From contig NW_004624784.1 of NCBI RefSeq assembly GCF_000247695.1, forward strand, positions 14,829,830 through 14,893,829: 64,000 nt of DNA, given 5' to 3'. The notes under the pieces were generated by a model. That model saw only the letters and a list, made by a program, of their open reading frames with translations, did no database searches and was not told the origin of the DNA. This DNA comes from Heterocephalus glaber. Its lineage: Eukaryota > Chordata > Mammalia > Rodentia > Bathyergidae. The position numbers and the translations under genes are program-made. Positions 52,131 through 62,729 of this stretch are shown here, in pieces (position 1 is the stretch's first letter; the number at the start of each line of letters is the position of its first letter).

Positions 52131-52609
52131 GCTGCAGGGCAGCTGGGGCCAGAGCTGCTTTCTTAGCTTGCTGGCCGAGGCACCTTCTCTAGGTCCAAAT
52201 TGGGACTCCTCGTCACAGCTGTGTCTGTGTGGCGCACTGAAGCTCTGGGGTGGGGGTCCAAAGAGGCCCAGAAGGACAAGGGGCCCTACCTGAGAGAGCT
52301 CCCTCCCACCAGCAGCGCTGCCATCACCATAAGCCTGGGTAAGGATTTCCACCAGGCGTGGGCAAGTGAGGGTTTCCACATGGCCACAGTGATGTGGGAG
52401 GAGGAGGCTGCTGACATCGATTGCCATCTGCGTGCTGGATGTGGTGGAAAAGACTGCATGACAGGCACCCCTTTGTGCACCGTGCACACATGATGATGGT
52501 GCCAACGAGCACCCCATCCATTTTGCACCAAGGCCTGGAGAACCCAGAAAAGATGAGAGGAGTTTGCAGCTAGCCTGAGGTTAATCACGGAAGGCTTCCA
52601 GACGGAAGT
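52131..52609. other. Unassigned DNA
   Basis: No feature recognised. Confidence 0.35.
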
Positions 52610-52765
52610 GGGTCTGAGCTGAGTGGGCTGGAAGGGTAGGCCAGGTGGCATAGGGGCAAAGCAGAGGGCCCTGGACAAAGGGGTGACTGGGAGTTGAGCC
52701 TGGTAGCTGGGATGGGCCCAGGGGTGCGCGAGGGGCCCAAGATGGCTGAAATGGATGATCAAGAG
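52610..52765 (-). mobile_element. L2 LINE fragment
   Basis: GTCTGAGCTGAGTGGGCTGG, AAGGGTAGGCCAGGTGGC, GGGCAAAGCAGAGGGCCCTG and GGTGACTGGGAGTTGAGCC are in reverse L2 3' order. Confidence 0.55.
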
Positions 52766-53829
52766 TAAATATGATATGCTAGAAAGTAAAGCACCTCAAG
52801 GATCATTAGGAGGGGAAAATATGAACAAAACAGAGTGTGAAATGGAACCAGGCTATGGAGTCTAGGGCAGGGCAGGGTGACCCTCCAGGGTCAGTAGCAT
52901 TGGGTCTGTCTTGCATTCCAGGCCTGGCTCTGGATCTCGAGATCCTCTGGTTGGCTGCGGGGCTTTAGAACCTTCAGCTCACTCTGCTACCAGGTTGGGG
53001 TGCATTTTGGAACTTGGTGGGGTGGGGATGGATGGTCCTACAGCCCATTGCCCCGCCCCATGGCGCCTTCCTCCTGCCGCCAGGCCCAAGCCTTCCCTCT
53101 ACAGGATACCAGTTCAACACTGAATTCTGCCTCAGGCTCCAGGAAAGTCGTGCTGCTCTGGGAGGATGCCCTGCTGCTCCTTCTGCTGGCTCCTTGGTGA
53201 TTAATAGTGTGGGGAGGTGGGGAGCAGCCGTTCCCGCCCTAGCGCTCCAGATGATTGAGAGGGAGGAAGCCAGCTCCAGAGTAGCCAAGGTGGGGTGTGT
53301 GGTCAGGGAGAGGTCCCAGGGGTGACAGAGTGTGGGTCTAGGTGGGATGGTGGACTCCAGGGCCCAGGGGATGGACACAGAGTATCATGCCACTATCTTA
53401 ATACTGGATTCTTCTAAGTGGGAAGAAGGTAGTATTTTGCTGCATAATTTCTTGGCCTTTCAAGACCATCCTGGCTGGACAACGGTCCTGAAAGACTCCT
53501 GAGAGCTGGGCAGCAGGGCCTGCTATTGTCTTCAAGGGGAAACCAAGGCTTAGGGGAGAAGGAGGTGGTTTATTCTTAAAAGGTTGTACCACTCTATAGG
53601 CCTTTGCTCAAACAGCTCCCTTTTTCCTGTGTCCCCTCAGTGTAAGAGAAGAAGAAGTTGCTTCTACCTCTCTCTGTCTCTCTCTGCCAGGAATTTCAAA
53701 GGGACAACTTTTCTTCTCAGGTTTGGGGGTGGAGGGAGACCCAGGAGCTATAGATACCTGTGAAACCAATTTAAAAATCAGTCTAGCCAACCAGCCCCCA
53801 AAGGAACCAAAGGGAGCTATAGAGTAACT
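52766..53829. other. Unassigned DNA
   Basis: No repeat family, exon or RNA gene is recognised. Confidence 0.35.
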
Positions 53830-54010
53830 CAAAAGCAGACACTAATGGAGGAGAAAAGAAATGTAGTTACATATTCATCAGCTTTTAAATATTCATGAGG
53901 ATTGTAAAGCAGATTAATTTTCATGCCTCATTTCTCTCGTGGTTCCCGCTGTCCATATTTTACCGCAGCAGCAGAAGAAAAAGAAGCTATGGATTACTTG
54001 GCCACTGCCC
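53830..54010. promoter_or_regulatory. Candidate conserved non-coding element
   Basis: AT-rich unique block with a repeated ATATTCAT word (TACATATTCATCAGC, TAAATATTCATGAGG), GCAGATTAATTTTCATGCC, and GTCCATATTTTACCGCAGC. Ends just before a TG/TCTG microsatellite. No coding signature. Confidence 0.5.
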
Positions 54011-54032
54011 TGATCACCACTTAAGGAACAGT

Positions 54033-54033
54033 G

Positions 54034-54068
<35 letters not shown>

Positions 54069-54091
54069 TGTCTGTCTGTCTGTCTGTCTGT
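54033..54091. repeat. Compound (TG)n(TCTG)n microsatellite
   Basis: About 17 TG units followed by about six TCTG units. Confidence 0.95.
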
Positions 54092-55159
54092 GTGGGTGAT
54101 GGGCAGAGAAGCAGGAAGGTAGTCACTTTGGGAGTGAAGATGCTGGTCTCCTAAGGTACCAGACACCCCTTCTGCTGTGTCAGGACAGTGTGAGGACAGC
54201 AGGGCACAGCAGGGGTCAAAGGTCAAGGTGGGTGTGGAGGACTTTGGTCACATCCAGGTGATTTCTGGCCTCCTTTGAGTGAAATGAGAAAGGACCTTCC
54301 CAGAGTCAGCTAGGGTTTCATCTCCACACCCCTAAACTAACTGCCTGCGACGAATGATTGTGTGAGGGGAGTAGCAGAGGAGAGGGCAGGCAATGAAGGA
54401 GAAAGGGGTACAGGTGACACCAAATGACAAAGACAAATTGGAAGAAATGGAGCAGCCAGAAACACTATGGAAAGTGTAGGTGAAAGGATGAGCTTTCCAG
54501 CTAGAGGGCTGTTATAATGTTAGGATGAAGGAACATGGGGCAAAAGCAGTAGGATGGAGGTTAGATTTGTGGAAAGATTTTCACATCTCAGGATCTCAGG
54601 ACCTCCTTTCTATAGGTAATGGGAAAAATGTTCCTCTGAGTCATATACCAGCTCTGAGGCACAGTGAAGAGAAGCTGGAGCCAGAAGTGTGTCAGACTGC
54701 TTTGGAAACAGCCAACAAGTGTCCTGGCAGCAAGGGCAAGGAGGAGATGGGGATCTGTTGTGTCAACTGCAGGGTGTGTAGTGAGCCATCCCAAGAGCCA
54801 CGAGGAGCAAATATTGTCCAGAGTCATGAGTGAAACATGCAGGATGGAGCTTTTGGGAGTGTCTGGACTGTGGTCCTTGGGCAGTGATGCAATTTGCTTA
54901 AAATATGTCCTGGCTAGCATCTGACTGTCTTTAGTGGTTTGGACTGACTTCCCGGAACAAGGACGGAGGAGCTGCCATGCAGAAGGGCCAGCTTGGTTGT
55001 CAGCTCTTGCTACCTTCTGTAGGGTAGAGTGCTCAGGTTTCTCCCTGGGATGTGTGGGGATCACTAGGCAGGACTCTCTCTCTGGAGTTCCTCCCCACTT
55101 CCTCCCCCCATAGTCTCTTGGATCTCCCCAGGGAATCCTACCTTGTATGTGCACCTGCT
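54092..55159. other. Unassigned DNA
   Basis: No clear repeat family. A 235-codon minus-strand frame (54588-55295) extends into the L2 element to the right and has no recognisable domain. Confidence 0.4.
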
Positions 55160-55523
55160 TAGGGATAACTCCACTTGGATGTTCAGAAAATATCTCAAAC
55201 CTCACCTTCCACAGTTGAGATGTCCACGGCTGCAACCTTCCCTGTGTCAAGCCAGTGGCAACTCCATTAGTAGTAGTCCCAGCTACCGAGGCCAATCAAC
55301 TTAGGAGCAGCCCTCGAACCCTCCCTCTACCCATCCTTCACCATGATACTCAGAATCCCAGCACTTCTCACTGCCTCCTGCCAGGTCCCCACCCAGGTCC
55401 AGGCTCCCACCTTCTGCTGTATGGATTATTGCAGTAGCTGCCTGGTCCCCTCCTTCCCCTGCCCAAGTCCATTCTTGACATAGCAGCCAAAGAGAGGGCT
55501 TTGCAATGGCAGATTGTGCCCCA

Positions 55524-55526
<3 letters not shown>
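55160..55526 (+). mobile_element. L2 LINE, segment 1
   Basis: ORF2-end and 3' words: CTCCACTTGGATGTTCAGAA, AATATCTCAAACCTCACC, GTGGCAACTCCATTAG, CCAGCACTTCTCACTGCCTC, TGTATGGATTATTGCAGTAG, CTGCCTGGTCCCC, and AGCAGCCAAAGAGAGGGC. The copy is broken by two SINEs and resumes at 55718 and 55999. Confidence 0.75.

Positions 55527-55561
<35 letters not shown>
55527..55561. repeat. (TG)n microsatellite
   Basis: Uninterrupted TG run that forms the 3' tail of the adjoining minus-strand SINE. Confidence 0.95.
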
Positions 55562-55566
<5 letters not shown>

Positions 55567-55717
55567 AGGATTGAACCTAGGACTTTCACACTGAACTATA
55601 TACTTAACCCTTATTTTTTGTTTTGAGAGAGGGTTCACTAAGTTGCTAAGGCTTGAATGTGTGATTCTCCTGCCTCCCAGAGTGCTGGGTTTATAGGTAT
55701 GTACCACCACACCAGGT
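55562..55717 (-). mobile_element. B1 plus ID-like composite SINE (B1-dID type)
   Basis: On the plus strand, ID-like AAGGATTGAACCTAGGAC and CTGAACTATATACTTAACCC are followed by B1 words GAGAGAGGGTTCACTAAGTT, GATTCTCCTGCCTCCCAGAG, GTGCTGGGTTTATAGGTATG, and TACCACCACACCAGG. So on the minus strand a B1 head precedes an ID-derived tail, as in known B1-dID SINEs of squirrels and relatives. Confidence 0.75.
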
Positions 55718-55861
55718 TTTATCTGTTCTTGACATCTTCCAGTGGCTCCCATTTCTTTGAGTCAAAGCCCAAATCCTTTGTGGCCTAAAAGTCTCTCTAT
55801 GTTGTATTTTTCTCTCATACCCCTGTAGCTATACTGGGATCCTTGTTGTTGGTTCATTTTT
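55718..55861 (+). mobile_element. L2 LINE, segment 2
   Basis: CATCTTCCAGTGGCTCCCAT, AGTCAAAGCCCAAATCC, TGGCCTAAAAGTCTCTC, then ATACCCCTGTAGCTATACTG continue the L2 order exactly after segment 1. Confidence 0.75.
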
Positions 55862-55998
55862 CCTGAGAAAGGGTCTTGCTATGTAGTTCAGGCTGGTGTT
55901 GCACTTACTACATAGTCCAGGCTGGCCTCAAACTCTCAATCCTCCTGCCCCAGCCTCCCAGAGTGCTAGGATTACAGGTGGACACCACTAAGCCCGGC
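55862..55998 (-). mobile_element. B1 SINE with internal duplication
   Basis: On the plus strand: GAGAAAGGGTCTTGCTATGT, AGTTCAGGCTGGTGTTGC, then TACATAGTCCAGGCTGGCCT, CAAACTCTCAATCCTCCTGC, and GCTAGGATTACAGGTGGACA. The two CAGGCTGG blocks are the roughly 29-bp duplication that marks B1. Confidence 0.9.
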
Positions 55999-56255
55999 TC
56001 CTTGCTATTCCTTGAGCAGCCCAGACCTGCTCTCATTTTAGGATCTTTGCAGTAGGCTCACTCCTTTACCTCCTTCAGAACTTTGCTAAACTTACCTTCT
56101 CAGTGAGGTGTTCCCTGTGTACACTATTTACAATCACAGTTTCCTTCCTGGGCTCTTTCTCTTTCACCCTGCTCTGTCTTTTCCCTACAGGCTTTTCCAC
56201 CTTCTAATATGATACACACTTACTTATTTTGTTTGTTGAGTGTCTCACCTACTGA
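55999..56255 (+). mobile_element. L2 LINE, segment 3 (3' end)
   Basis: CTTGCTATTCCTTGAGCAGC, CAGACCTGCTCTCATTTTAG, TTTACCTCCTTCAGAACTTT, CTTACCTTCTCAGTGAGG, TGTTCCCTGTGTACACTATT, and CTGCTCTGTCTTTTCCC continue the same L2 copy. Confidence 0.75.
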
Positions 56256-56538
56256 AAAGTCTGTTCCTGGTGGTCCCCAAGAGAAGGAAAATAGATGAAG
56301 CAGGCTACGAGAGAGTTTCCAGGCCAGGGCAAAGGAGATGGGACGCCAGACAGAACCTAGGGGCAGAGCTGAGTCAGAGACTGGATTTGGGGAAGGTCTC
56401 GATTCATGAGGAAGAATATGGAGAGAGGGAGCTGCATACAGAGAGTTCCAAAAATATGTAGAAGGGTCTTCAAAACTTTGATCTGTGCATGTTAGAAGTG
56501 ATAAAACACAAAGATGAAAAAATAACTGGCAGGTAGGC
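56256..56538. other. Unassigned DNA
   Basis: No feature recognised between the L2 end and the B1 element. Confidence 0.35.
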
Positions 56539-56692
56539 TGGCTAGGCATGGTGGTTCACACTTGGCATCTCAGCACTTGGAAGGCTCAGGCAGGAAGATC
56601 ATGAACTCAAGGCCAGCCTAGACTACATAGTGAGTTCAAGGTCAGCTTTGACCACACAGTATGACCCTTTCTCAAAACCAAACCAAACCAAA
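56539..56692 (+). mobile_element. B1 SINE
   Basis: GCTGGCTAGGCATGGTGGTT, CACACTTGGCATCTCAGCAC, CTCAGGCAGGAAGATCATGA, ACTCAAGGCCAGCCTAGACT, ACATAGTGAGTTCAAGG, and an AAACC-type tail. The internal duplication is also seen. Confidence 0.92.
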
Positions 56693-56699
56693 TCATGAA

Positions 56700-56990
56700 A
56701 TAAATGAGATACAGAAGGTTAAATATCAAATGATTTCTCTTATATGAGAAACCCAAAGTATAAATAATTTAAAGAGTAAAATAAAAGATAGTTTATAGGA
56801 AACAAGAGAATGTTTACAGATGGGAAGGGGATCTAGGGGTGGAGTGAAAGGGGAGGGGAAGAGGAAGTAAAAAGGATTATGATGTGATATGTTCATGTAC
56901 CAAAGTCCTCATGTTGAATGTCTTTATTATGTATCACAAATATGTACTAATAAAAAACAAATTAAAACAAAGCAAAAAGAAAGCAGTCAG
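56700..56990 (+). mobile_element. Probable L1 3'-end fragment
   Basis: AT-rich sequence with ATTTCTCTTATATGAGAAAC and TATGTACTAATAAAAAACAA, which reads like an A-rich L1 3' UTR. Orientation and family are uncertain. Confidence 0.4.
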
Positions 56991-57039
56991 CTGGACAGTT
57001 TCTGGAGTTCACACACAATTGGTAACAATTCATATTCCC

Positions 57040-57560
57040 ACTGGCTGGTAGAGGAAATCTGTAGAACTTCAAATATTGCATAGGGCCCTCAGAAAGATAT
57101 TACCCTAGCCCTAGAAAAAGGCTGCTTTGGACCTACTCCAACAGAACTTCAAGACAAGCCTTAAAAGAATTAAAGTTATTCCAAATAAATGTGAGCCAGA
57201 ACAAACTTCAGCACTCTTTAAAGGAATAAAACAAAATCCAGAATTCAGTAATATAAAATTTATAAATCCATCATTTCATTAAAAAATTTATAGTCATGTA
57301 ATGAAGCAGGAAAATATGACTCATAACCAGAAGAAAAGTCAATCAACAGAAACAGATCCAAAAGGAGAAAAATGACAGAAATAGTAGACAAGGATATGAA
57401 AGCAATGATTATAAATATGTGCCATATGCTCAAAAATGAGGAGGAAAATATGCATAGGATGAAGAGATAAGTAGGTTTTTAAAAACCAAGTGGGAATTTA
57501 TAAAGATGAAAATAGAATATCTGAATGAAAAAACCATTAAATATTCTAAATCATTCTGTT
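57040..57560 (+). mobile_element. L1 LINE 5' UTR/ORF1 fragment
   Basis: AAATGTGAGCCAGAACAAAC, GACTCATAACCAGAAGAAAA, GTCAATCAACAGAAACAGAT, AATGACAGAAATAGTAGACA, AGGATATGAAAGCAATGATT, ATAAATATGTGCCATATGCT, and AAGATGAAAATAGAATATCT match the coiled-coil region near the start of L1 ORF1 in old L1 families. All frames are broken. Confidence 0.8.
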
Positions 57561-57949
57561 TCTGTGACTACCAAAACCACATTGGGGTGTACCCCCACCC
57601 CAATAGAAACATTTTCTGAGTAGCCAGCACTTACTCCCCTGTACTCTGAGATTGCTTTTGAGATGGCTACATTCACTTTCTTAGTTCTCTAGGACTCTGG
57701 AGAAGCAGGCTTCTTTTCTGTTTGTCTCCAAATGCAATCTGGATTTCAAATGGCAAACAACACCAACCCCCTCCCATGCCTTCTGACTGAGTACCTCCCC
57801 TCCAGCCATGAACGTCTCTCCGTCAGTCTTCACCCCACCATTAGTCATGGTGCTCTTGTAATGGGGTGATCACCTGGCTTCTGTCCTGTGGAACCCCAAG
57901 TCTGGCTAGGTTTGCATAATGCAATGAAGAATGTGGCTGGATTCGTAGG
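57561..57949. other. Unassigned DNA
   Basis: No feature recognised. Confidence 0.35.
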
Positions 57950-58130
57950 TCTGTGTAGATAAAGCACATGGTGGGAACTTCATGTGGAGGTCAGGGAAGG
58001 CTTCACTGAACAGGTGGCATTCGTGCTGGGGTGGGAAGGATGGATGCAGTCTGGACTACTGGGAACTCAGGAACAGGCATTCTGGGCAAGACTAGGCTTC
58101 ACCTTGAATTTCCTCACTTGCGGTTTTCCC
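57950..58130 (-). mobile_element. L2 LINE fragment
   Basis: GGTCAGGGAAGGCTTCACTG, AACAGGTGGCATTCGTGCTG, and CAGGAACAGGCATTCTGGGC are the well-known reverse-complement L2 words. Confidence 0.65.
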
Positions 58131-58799
58131 TTCCCATGTCTGTCTTCCCTGTGGTCTTGCCCTTCCTCATGGCCTTCATCCGTCAGCTGCCAACACTGTC
58201 ATAGGCGGCCTTGCCTGGTCTGGGCACTTGGCAGCTCACTTCCCATCTCATCTCCTCCTCTTCCCCCTTTCTTCCTCTACTTTGAGCACAATGCGATGAG
58301 GGCAGTGTGTTTCTTACGCTGACCCTCCAAGGTGCTCTGGGGCATGATGGGTGTGTGCAAGTGAGCAGGGCTGGGCGGGCACCAGGAGTGGGCTGAAGAG
58401 GTCCCCTCCTCCTGGCCTGCTTGGCTAGAGAAGGATAAGCTTGTTAATGACAATGACAGAGCCCCAGGAGGGAGGGTTAAGAGAACCGAGGCTTCCCTAT
58501 GGTGGGAGTTTTGAGCAAGGTGTGGCACCCAAATGCAGGCTTTGGGGTGACACAAGCAGCCCTCTTCACCTCCCACCTTCTTGGTCTGCCCCTCCCCAGG
58601 AAAGACCTCTGTGCGTCATCCAGCCAGGTGTCCCCTCCCCACACCAGGCAGCTGACTAGGAGCTCTCCATCCCCCAGGGGATCCCACCTACAACTCCAGC
58701 CTGAACTAGCGCCTGGTACCCTGAGGAGCCCAGTGTAGGGGCAGTCTGGGAAGAGGGCACCACGGTGGGTGGCCATGGGCCCTGACACTGGTGCAGATG
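58131..58799. other. Unassigned DNA
   Basis: No repeat family or gene is recognised. Confidence 0.35.
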
Positions 58800-58950
58800 G
58801 AGCTGGGCCTTTTCATCTGCATGTATCAGGGCTTGAGACAAGTTACTTAACCTCCAACCCCAAGGGTCCTTATCCTATCTGTGGAATGCAGATCACCACC
58901 CCCTGGTATGGGCATGTTAGGGTGACTGAACCACAGGTGCTGTTATGATC
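58800..58950 (+). mobile_element. MIR SINE fragment
   Basis: GCTTGAGACAAGTTACTTAA, CCTCCAACCCCAAGGG, CTTATCCTATCTGTGGAATG, and GGTATGGGCATGTTAGGGTG are in MIR order. Confidence 0.6.
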
Positions 58951-60059
58951 GTGATGGTGCTGTGGTTGCTGACAGACTGGCTGAGGGAGGAAGGAGGCTG
59001 CAGCCTAGGCCAGGCCTGCTCCTCTGTGCCTTGCTCCATCCTTCAGCTGCTCCGGCTCAGCCCCCAGCTTCCTCACCCTTGTTCAGGGTCCTTGTCCCAC
59101 AGTCCCCAAAGGGGCCCATCATTTCTGTAATTGCATTTCTCTGGCTTGGCACAACCATCAGCACCTAATGTCCCATGTCACTGCTGGGTCTCTGGCTGCA
59201 GACACCTCGCTCCTCCTTGGAGCTGCTCAGCCACCCAGGGCAACTGCATCTGGTCAGGAATGCCATGGTGGGGGTGGGGGCAAGAGGCAAGACCTTCCAG
59301 GGATACATGGGTGACAATTTTGTATGAGAAGACAAGGAACTCGTAGGTATCCCAACACCTTTCTACCCACTTTGGACATTCATCTTGCCCTTTCTCAACT
59401 TCCCCTTGTCTCCAGCGTCAGGGCCTTAGCCAGCTCCTCCCTGAAGAGCAGAGCCCTGAGCCCAGGGAGAGATCCAGGTCCCCCACTCCACTTGGCTCTG
59501 ATGCCATGTTGCATTTTTCAGGACCAGTCTAGCAAAAAGTCAGGGCTGGGAAGGGTGAACTTGGACAAAGACTTGGAACCCAGTGGAGACCAGGGTCAAG
59601 GAGAGCTCACTCCAGCATCCATGTTACTATGCCCTGGGCTCAAAGTGGGGCTCCCTCCCCTGGGCTATCCAGTCAGGCCACTGCTGCCCCACTCCTGGCC
59701 TCAGGGCCCAAGGAGCTCCTGGGGCACTGAGAGCTTCCTGGGTGTTTGCATCCCAGTCTGGACCTCAGGTGGCTTCTGCTGTCTCCCAGGATGAGGCCAC
59801 CAGAGCTGGGCAGTCTTACCAGCTCGCCCAGTTCAGGACAATAGATGGTTCCAGAGAGCCCAGAGCTGCCCCTGGAGAGAGAGTGAGAGAAGGAGACATC
59901 CAGCAGGAGAGGAGCCCCCAGCTGCAATCCTGCTCCCACCCTATTCCTGCAGCCACATTCCTGCCTCCTCCATGCCTGGGCTCCGAGAATGTTTCTTTTA
60001 CCTTGAGCCCAGGGAGAGACACAAACCCTTTGTTGGTTCCTCTCAGCACTGCTGGGATC
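58951..60059. other. Unique GC-rich DNA, no feature recognised
   Basis: Overlapping frames on both strands, none with a recognisable domain. Confidence 0.4.
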
Positions 60060-60160
60060 TGCTGGCATTTCCACAAAGAACTTTCATAAATACTGAGAGA
60101 GAACAAAAAGGACATAATTACAGAAAATACAAACAGCGTGAAAATAGTCAAGGTTCTAAA
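60060..60160. promoter_or_regulatory. Possible short conserved element
   Basis: An A-rich unique island in GC-rich DNA: AAGAACTTTCATAAATACTG, GAACAAAAAGGACATAATTA, CAGCGTGAAAATAGTCAAGG. Weak support. Confidence 0.3.
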
Positions 60161-61239
60161 GTACAGGTTTCTCAGCCCCAGACAGCCACCCTGAAGCCTA
60201 TGAGGCTGGCCTGCCCTTCCAGCAGGCCCTGGCTGGGACTCCAGCCTCCCTACAGGCTTGCTGGGCTTTCTGCTTCCCACCTTGGCCCCTGCAGGGCTGG
60301 CAGCCAGATGCAGTCCCAGCCTCTCAGTCCTAGCTGCCCATGTGAGGGTTTGCCTCAGCCACAGCTAAGTGTGTGACACAGTGAGCAACTCACCACTGAG
60401 CCCATGAGCACCTGCTGGGACAGGTGACACCCCCACGGCCACCCCAGGCCTTGTGTACACACAGCCCCACCCAGTCATGTCACTACAGGTATAATGGGGG
60501 TTGTTGGAGCTATTGTCCGATTCCCCACAGCCTCCGAGCTGTGCTGCTCCCAGTGGCAGATGTGTGGCGTTTGGGACACAACCCCGTGTCCGGGTTGACT
60601 GGACTAGAGCTGGCACCGGAGCCAAGCTGGTGGACCAAAGTCTGATGTTTAGAATGTCAGAGTCAGGGCCTACGGACAGCCTACGTGCGTTTTTTTTTTT
60701 TGTCTGTTACATGCACACACAGGAGCTGCGCCTGGTCATCTAGAGTCTTGGGGTCTTGCCCAGAAAAGGAAGCCTGTATGCTGGACTTGGCAGAAGAGCG
60801 AGATGGTGAGTTAAAATTCCCAGTGTCTGCTGACTTTCCTTCCTTGATACCAGTCCTCACGAAGGCTGGGCCACAGTCCTGCACTGAGACGTTTCTCATA
60901 TCCTTTTAGTAAGTTGTGCTATTCCTTGGTTTTTGGTAACTGGCAACCTCAGAGTCTCAACACCGTAAGTGGGACAAGCACAGTAATGCAGCAGAGACTC
61001 ACTCCCAAAGGGCCAATGCTAGCCAAGTATCAGAGACTTGCATAGGCAACTGAGAAGTCCCTTGGGAAGTGGGAAGAGGCTCCAGGGGTGCTGTACACAC
61101 CTCCCCTTTGTATGACAGCTGTTGGAGTGCAGCCCAGGAGCTCATGCCTGAGCCTCTGCTTTCCTTCTTGCACTCCACTCTCAGAGTGCCCACGTCCACA
61201 CACCCTCTGCCTCCATACATGGTAACGCACAACATATTC
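60161..61239. other. Unassigned DNA
   Basis: A T run of 11 lies at about 60691-60701. No repeat body or gene is recognised. Confidence 0.35.
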
Positions 61240-61322
61240 TGAAACCTAAATACAAACCCTGATTCAACCACTGATGAACCGTGTGATCTTAGAAAGTAGC
61301 TTCATCTCCCCAGCCTGGCTCC
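61240..61322 (+). mobile_element. MIR SINE fragment
   Basis: TACAAACCCTGATTCAACCA, CTGATGAACCGTGTGATCTT, and AGAAAGTAGCTTCATC match the MIR tRNA-core junction only. Confidence 0.5.
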
Positions 61323-62109
61323 CCTTGTCCACTGCACGGCCACCCTGATCCCTTTGCACTCTGCAGGGTTCCTTTCACTGTTCCCTCCCTTGGTCCACCT
61401 CTCCCTCCTCCAGCCTGGCCTTTTCCTGCTCAGCTCTTGCCTTCCAACCAGCTCCCTTCTGACTCCATCCACTTCCACTTTCCCACCCCCTTCCCACAGT
61501 GCAGGGCCATCATGGGTGGGGTCATATGGGGTAAGCATGAGGTGTACATGGGGTCTTCGAATGGGATCTTTGACTATGATGCTCAGCCAGCCTCCTCTTT
61601 CAGACAGAGACCTCCCAAGGGCAGACATCCCATACCCATCTTCTTCTCCTAGACCTTTCCACGTGCCTGTGGGGGCCCAGCCCAGAAAGGGTGCCTGGAG
61701 GAGCCCTGTCCTGCTGGCTTGGTCCCTGGCTTCCCACTTCTCTCATCCTCTGACCTCCTGGCAGACAGGACAGCCCAGAGCCTTTGTTCCCGCTTAGCCA
61801 GAGGTATGGGTCCGCCTGCCCCTCAGCCCCAGCAGAGGAAAGGTACATTTCTGGCTGTCTCTTCCCCACTGCCTACCCTCCTTGCTCCTGCACCCTTCTC
61901 TCTGCGGGGGAGGCTGGCACCTCACCTGACCCAACCACCACATCCCCCCTGCAGCTGGCTCCTTCCCTTCTCTCCCACTCCTGGCACAGGCCCGGGACAT
62001 CGTCCTCCCTCCACCACTGCCATCCACAGCCGCTCGCCTCGCCTCTCCCAGGCTTTCTGTTCCCAGCCTGGCTCATCTCCCCCAGGCAGCTGGGAGCAGG
62101 GCGCCTTCG
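61323..62109. other. Pyrimidine-rich unique DNA
   Basis: C/T-rich on the plus strand over 61340-61500 and 61820-62080. No gene or repeat family is recognised. Confidence 0.4.
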
Positions 62110-62295
62110 ATTTCTCTATTCAGTCTGAGGCGTAGCAATTTTCTGCTCTCCCGTAATTAGGGGAATTTTAAGCAAACTCCCCGACGGATGATTACAGCAG
62201 GTTCAATCCCGGCTCCTTTGATCAGGGAAGAATGAGGACGTTGTTGGAATATTCCTCGACCTGCTGGCCAGACAGGAGCCGAAGCCCACTTTCTG
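62110..62295. promoter_or_regulatory. Candidate conserved non-coding element
   Basis: Unique block with CCCGTAATTAGGGG (homeodomain TAATTA), CGGATGATTACAGC, CTCCTTTGATCAGG (a consensus TCF/LEF word), and the perfect palindrome GGAATATTCC (62246-62255). It lies immediately left of the three CTCF-like motifs. No coding or repeat signature. Confidence 0.5.
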
Positions 62296-62302
62296 GCTCC
62301 CG

Positions 62303-62317
62303 GGCGCCCCCTAGAGG
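62303..62317 (-). promoter_or_regulatory. CTCF-like motif 1 of 3
   Basis: The reverse complement reads CCTCTAGGGGGCGCC, matching CCASYAGRKGGCRSY except for T in place of A at position 3. Confidence 0.65.
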
Positions 62318-62476
62318 GCATCGAACGCACGGCATCTGAGTGTCCCTGGGTTCAGGAGTCTCCCCACAGAACTCAAATCTGCTTTATTATCACAGGCGTG
62401 GCTTCTCTGGCCTTGGGCTAATAGTGGGCACAGAACTAGGGTTGAGAGTGGTGATGTGGGTGACTTGGGTGTCAAC

Positions 62477-62491
62477 AGCGCCATCTTCTAG
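62477..62491 (-). promoter_or_regulatory. CTCF-like motif 2 of 3
   Basis: The reverse complement reads CTAGAAGATGGCGCT against CCASYAGRKGGCRSY, with mismatches at two positions. Same orientation as its neighbours. Confidence 0.5.
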
Positions 62492-62521
62492 GCATCTGTG
62501 AACAGTTGTGGAGGTGAACGC

Positions 62522-62536
62522 CACGCCCTCTAGGGG
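62522..62536 (-). promoter_or_regulatory. CTCF-like motif 3 of 3
   Basis: The reverse complement reads CCCCTAGAGGGCGTG. Core CTAGAGGGCG is good; three flanking positions deviate. Confidence 0.4.
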
Positions 62537-62729
62537 ACACATTCCCACTGTAGCTTAATTGAATGGGGTTTCTCATCTCACGCTTGGCGGCTCGAACTTA
62601 TATCCTGAAAGCTTGAGTGCCTGCCCCTTTCTAAAATGTCAGAGGACGAGACACCCCCTCAGAGATGAAAAGGCCTCTTGTCTACTCAGCCTACTTCCCA
62701 GCCTGCTGTGCCTGCCAACTGTGGTGTGG

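Noticed and set aside
54588..55295. 235-codon minus-strand open frame, the longest in the window
   Set aside because: Its 5' part lies antisense to an L2 element. No domain, signal or splice context is seen, and its composition is ordinary for GC-rich non-coding DNA.
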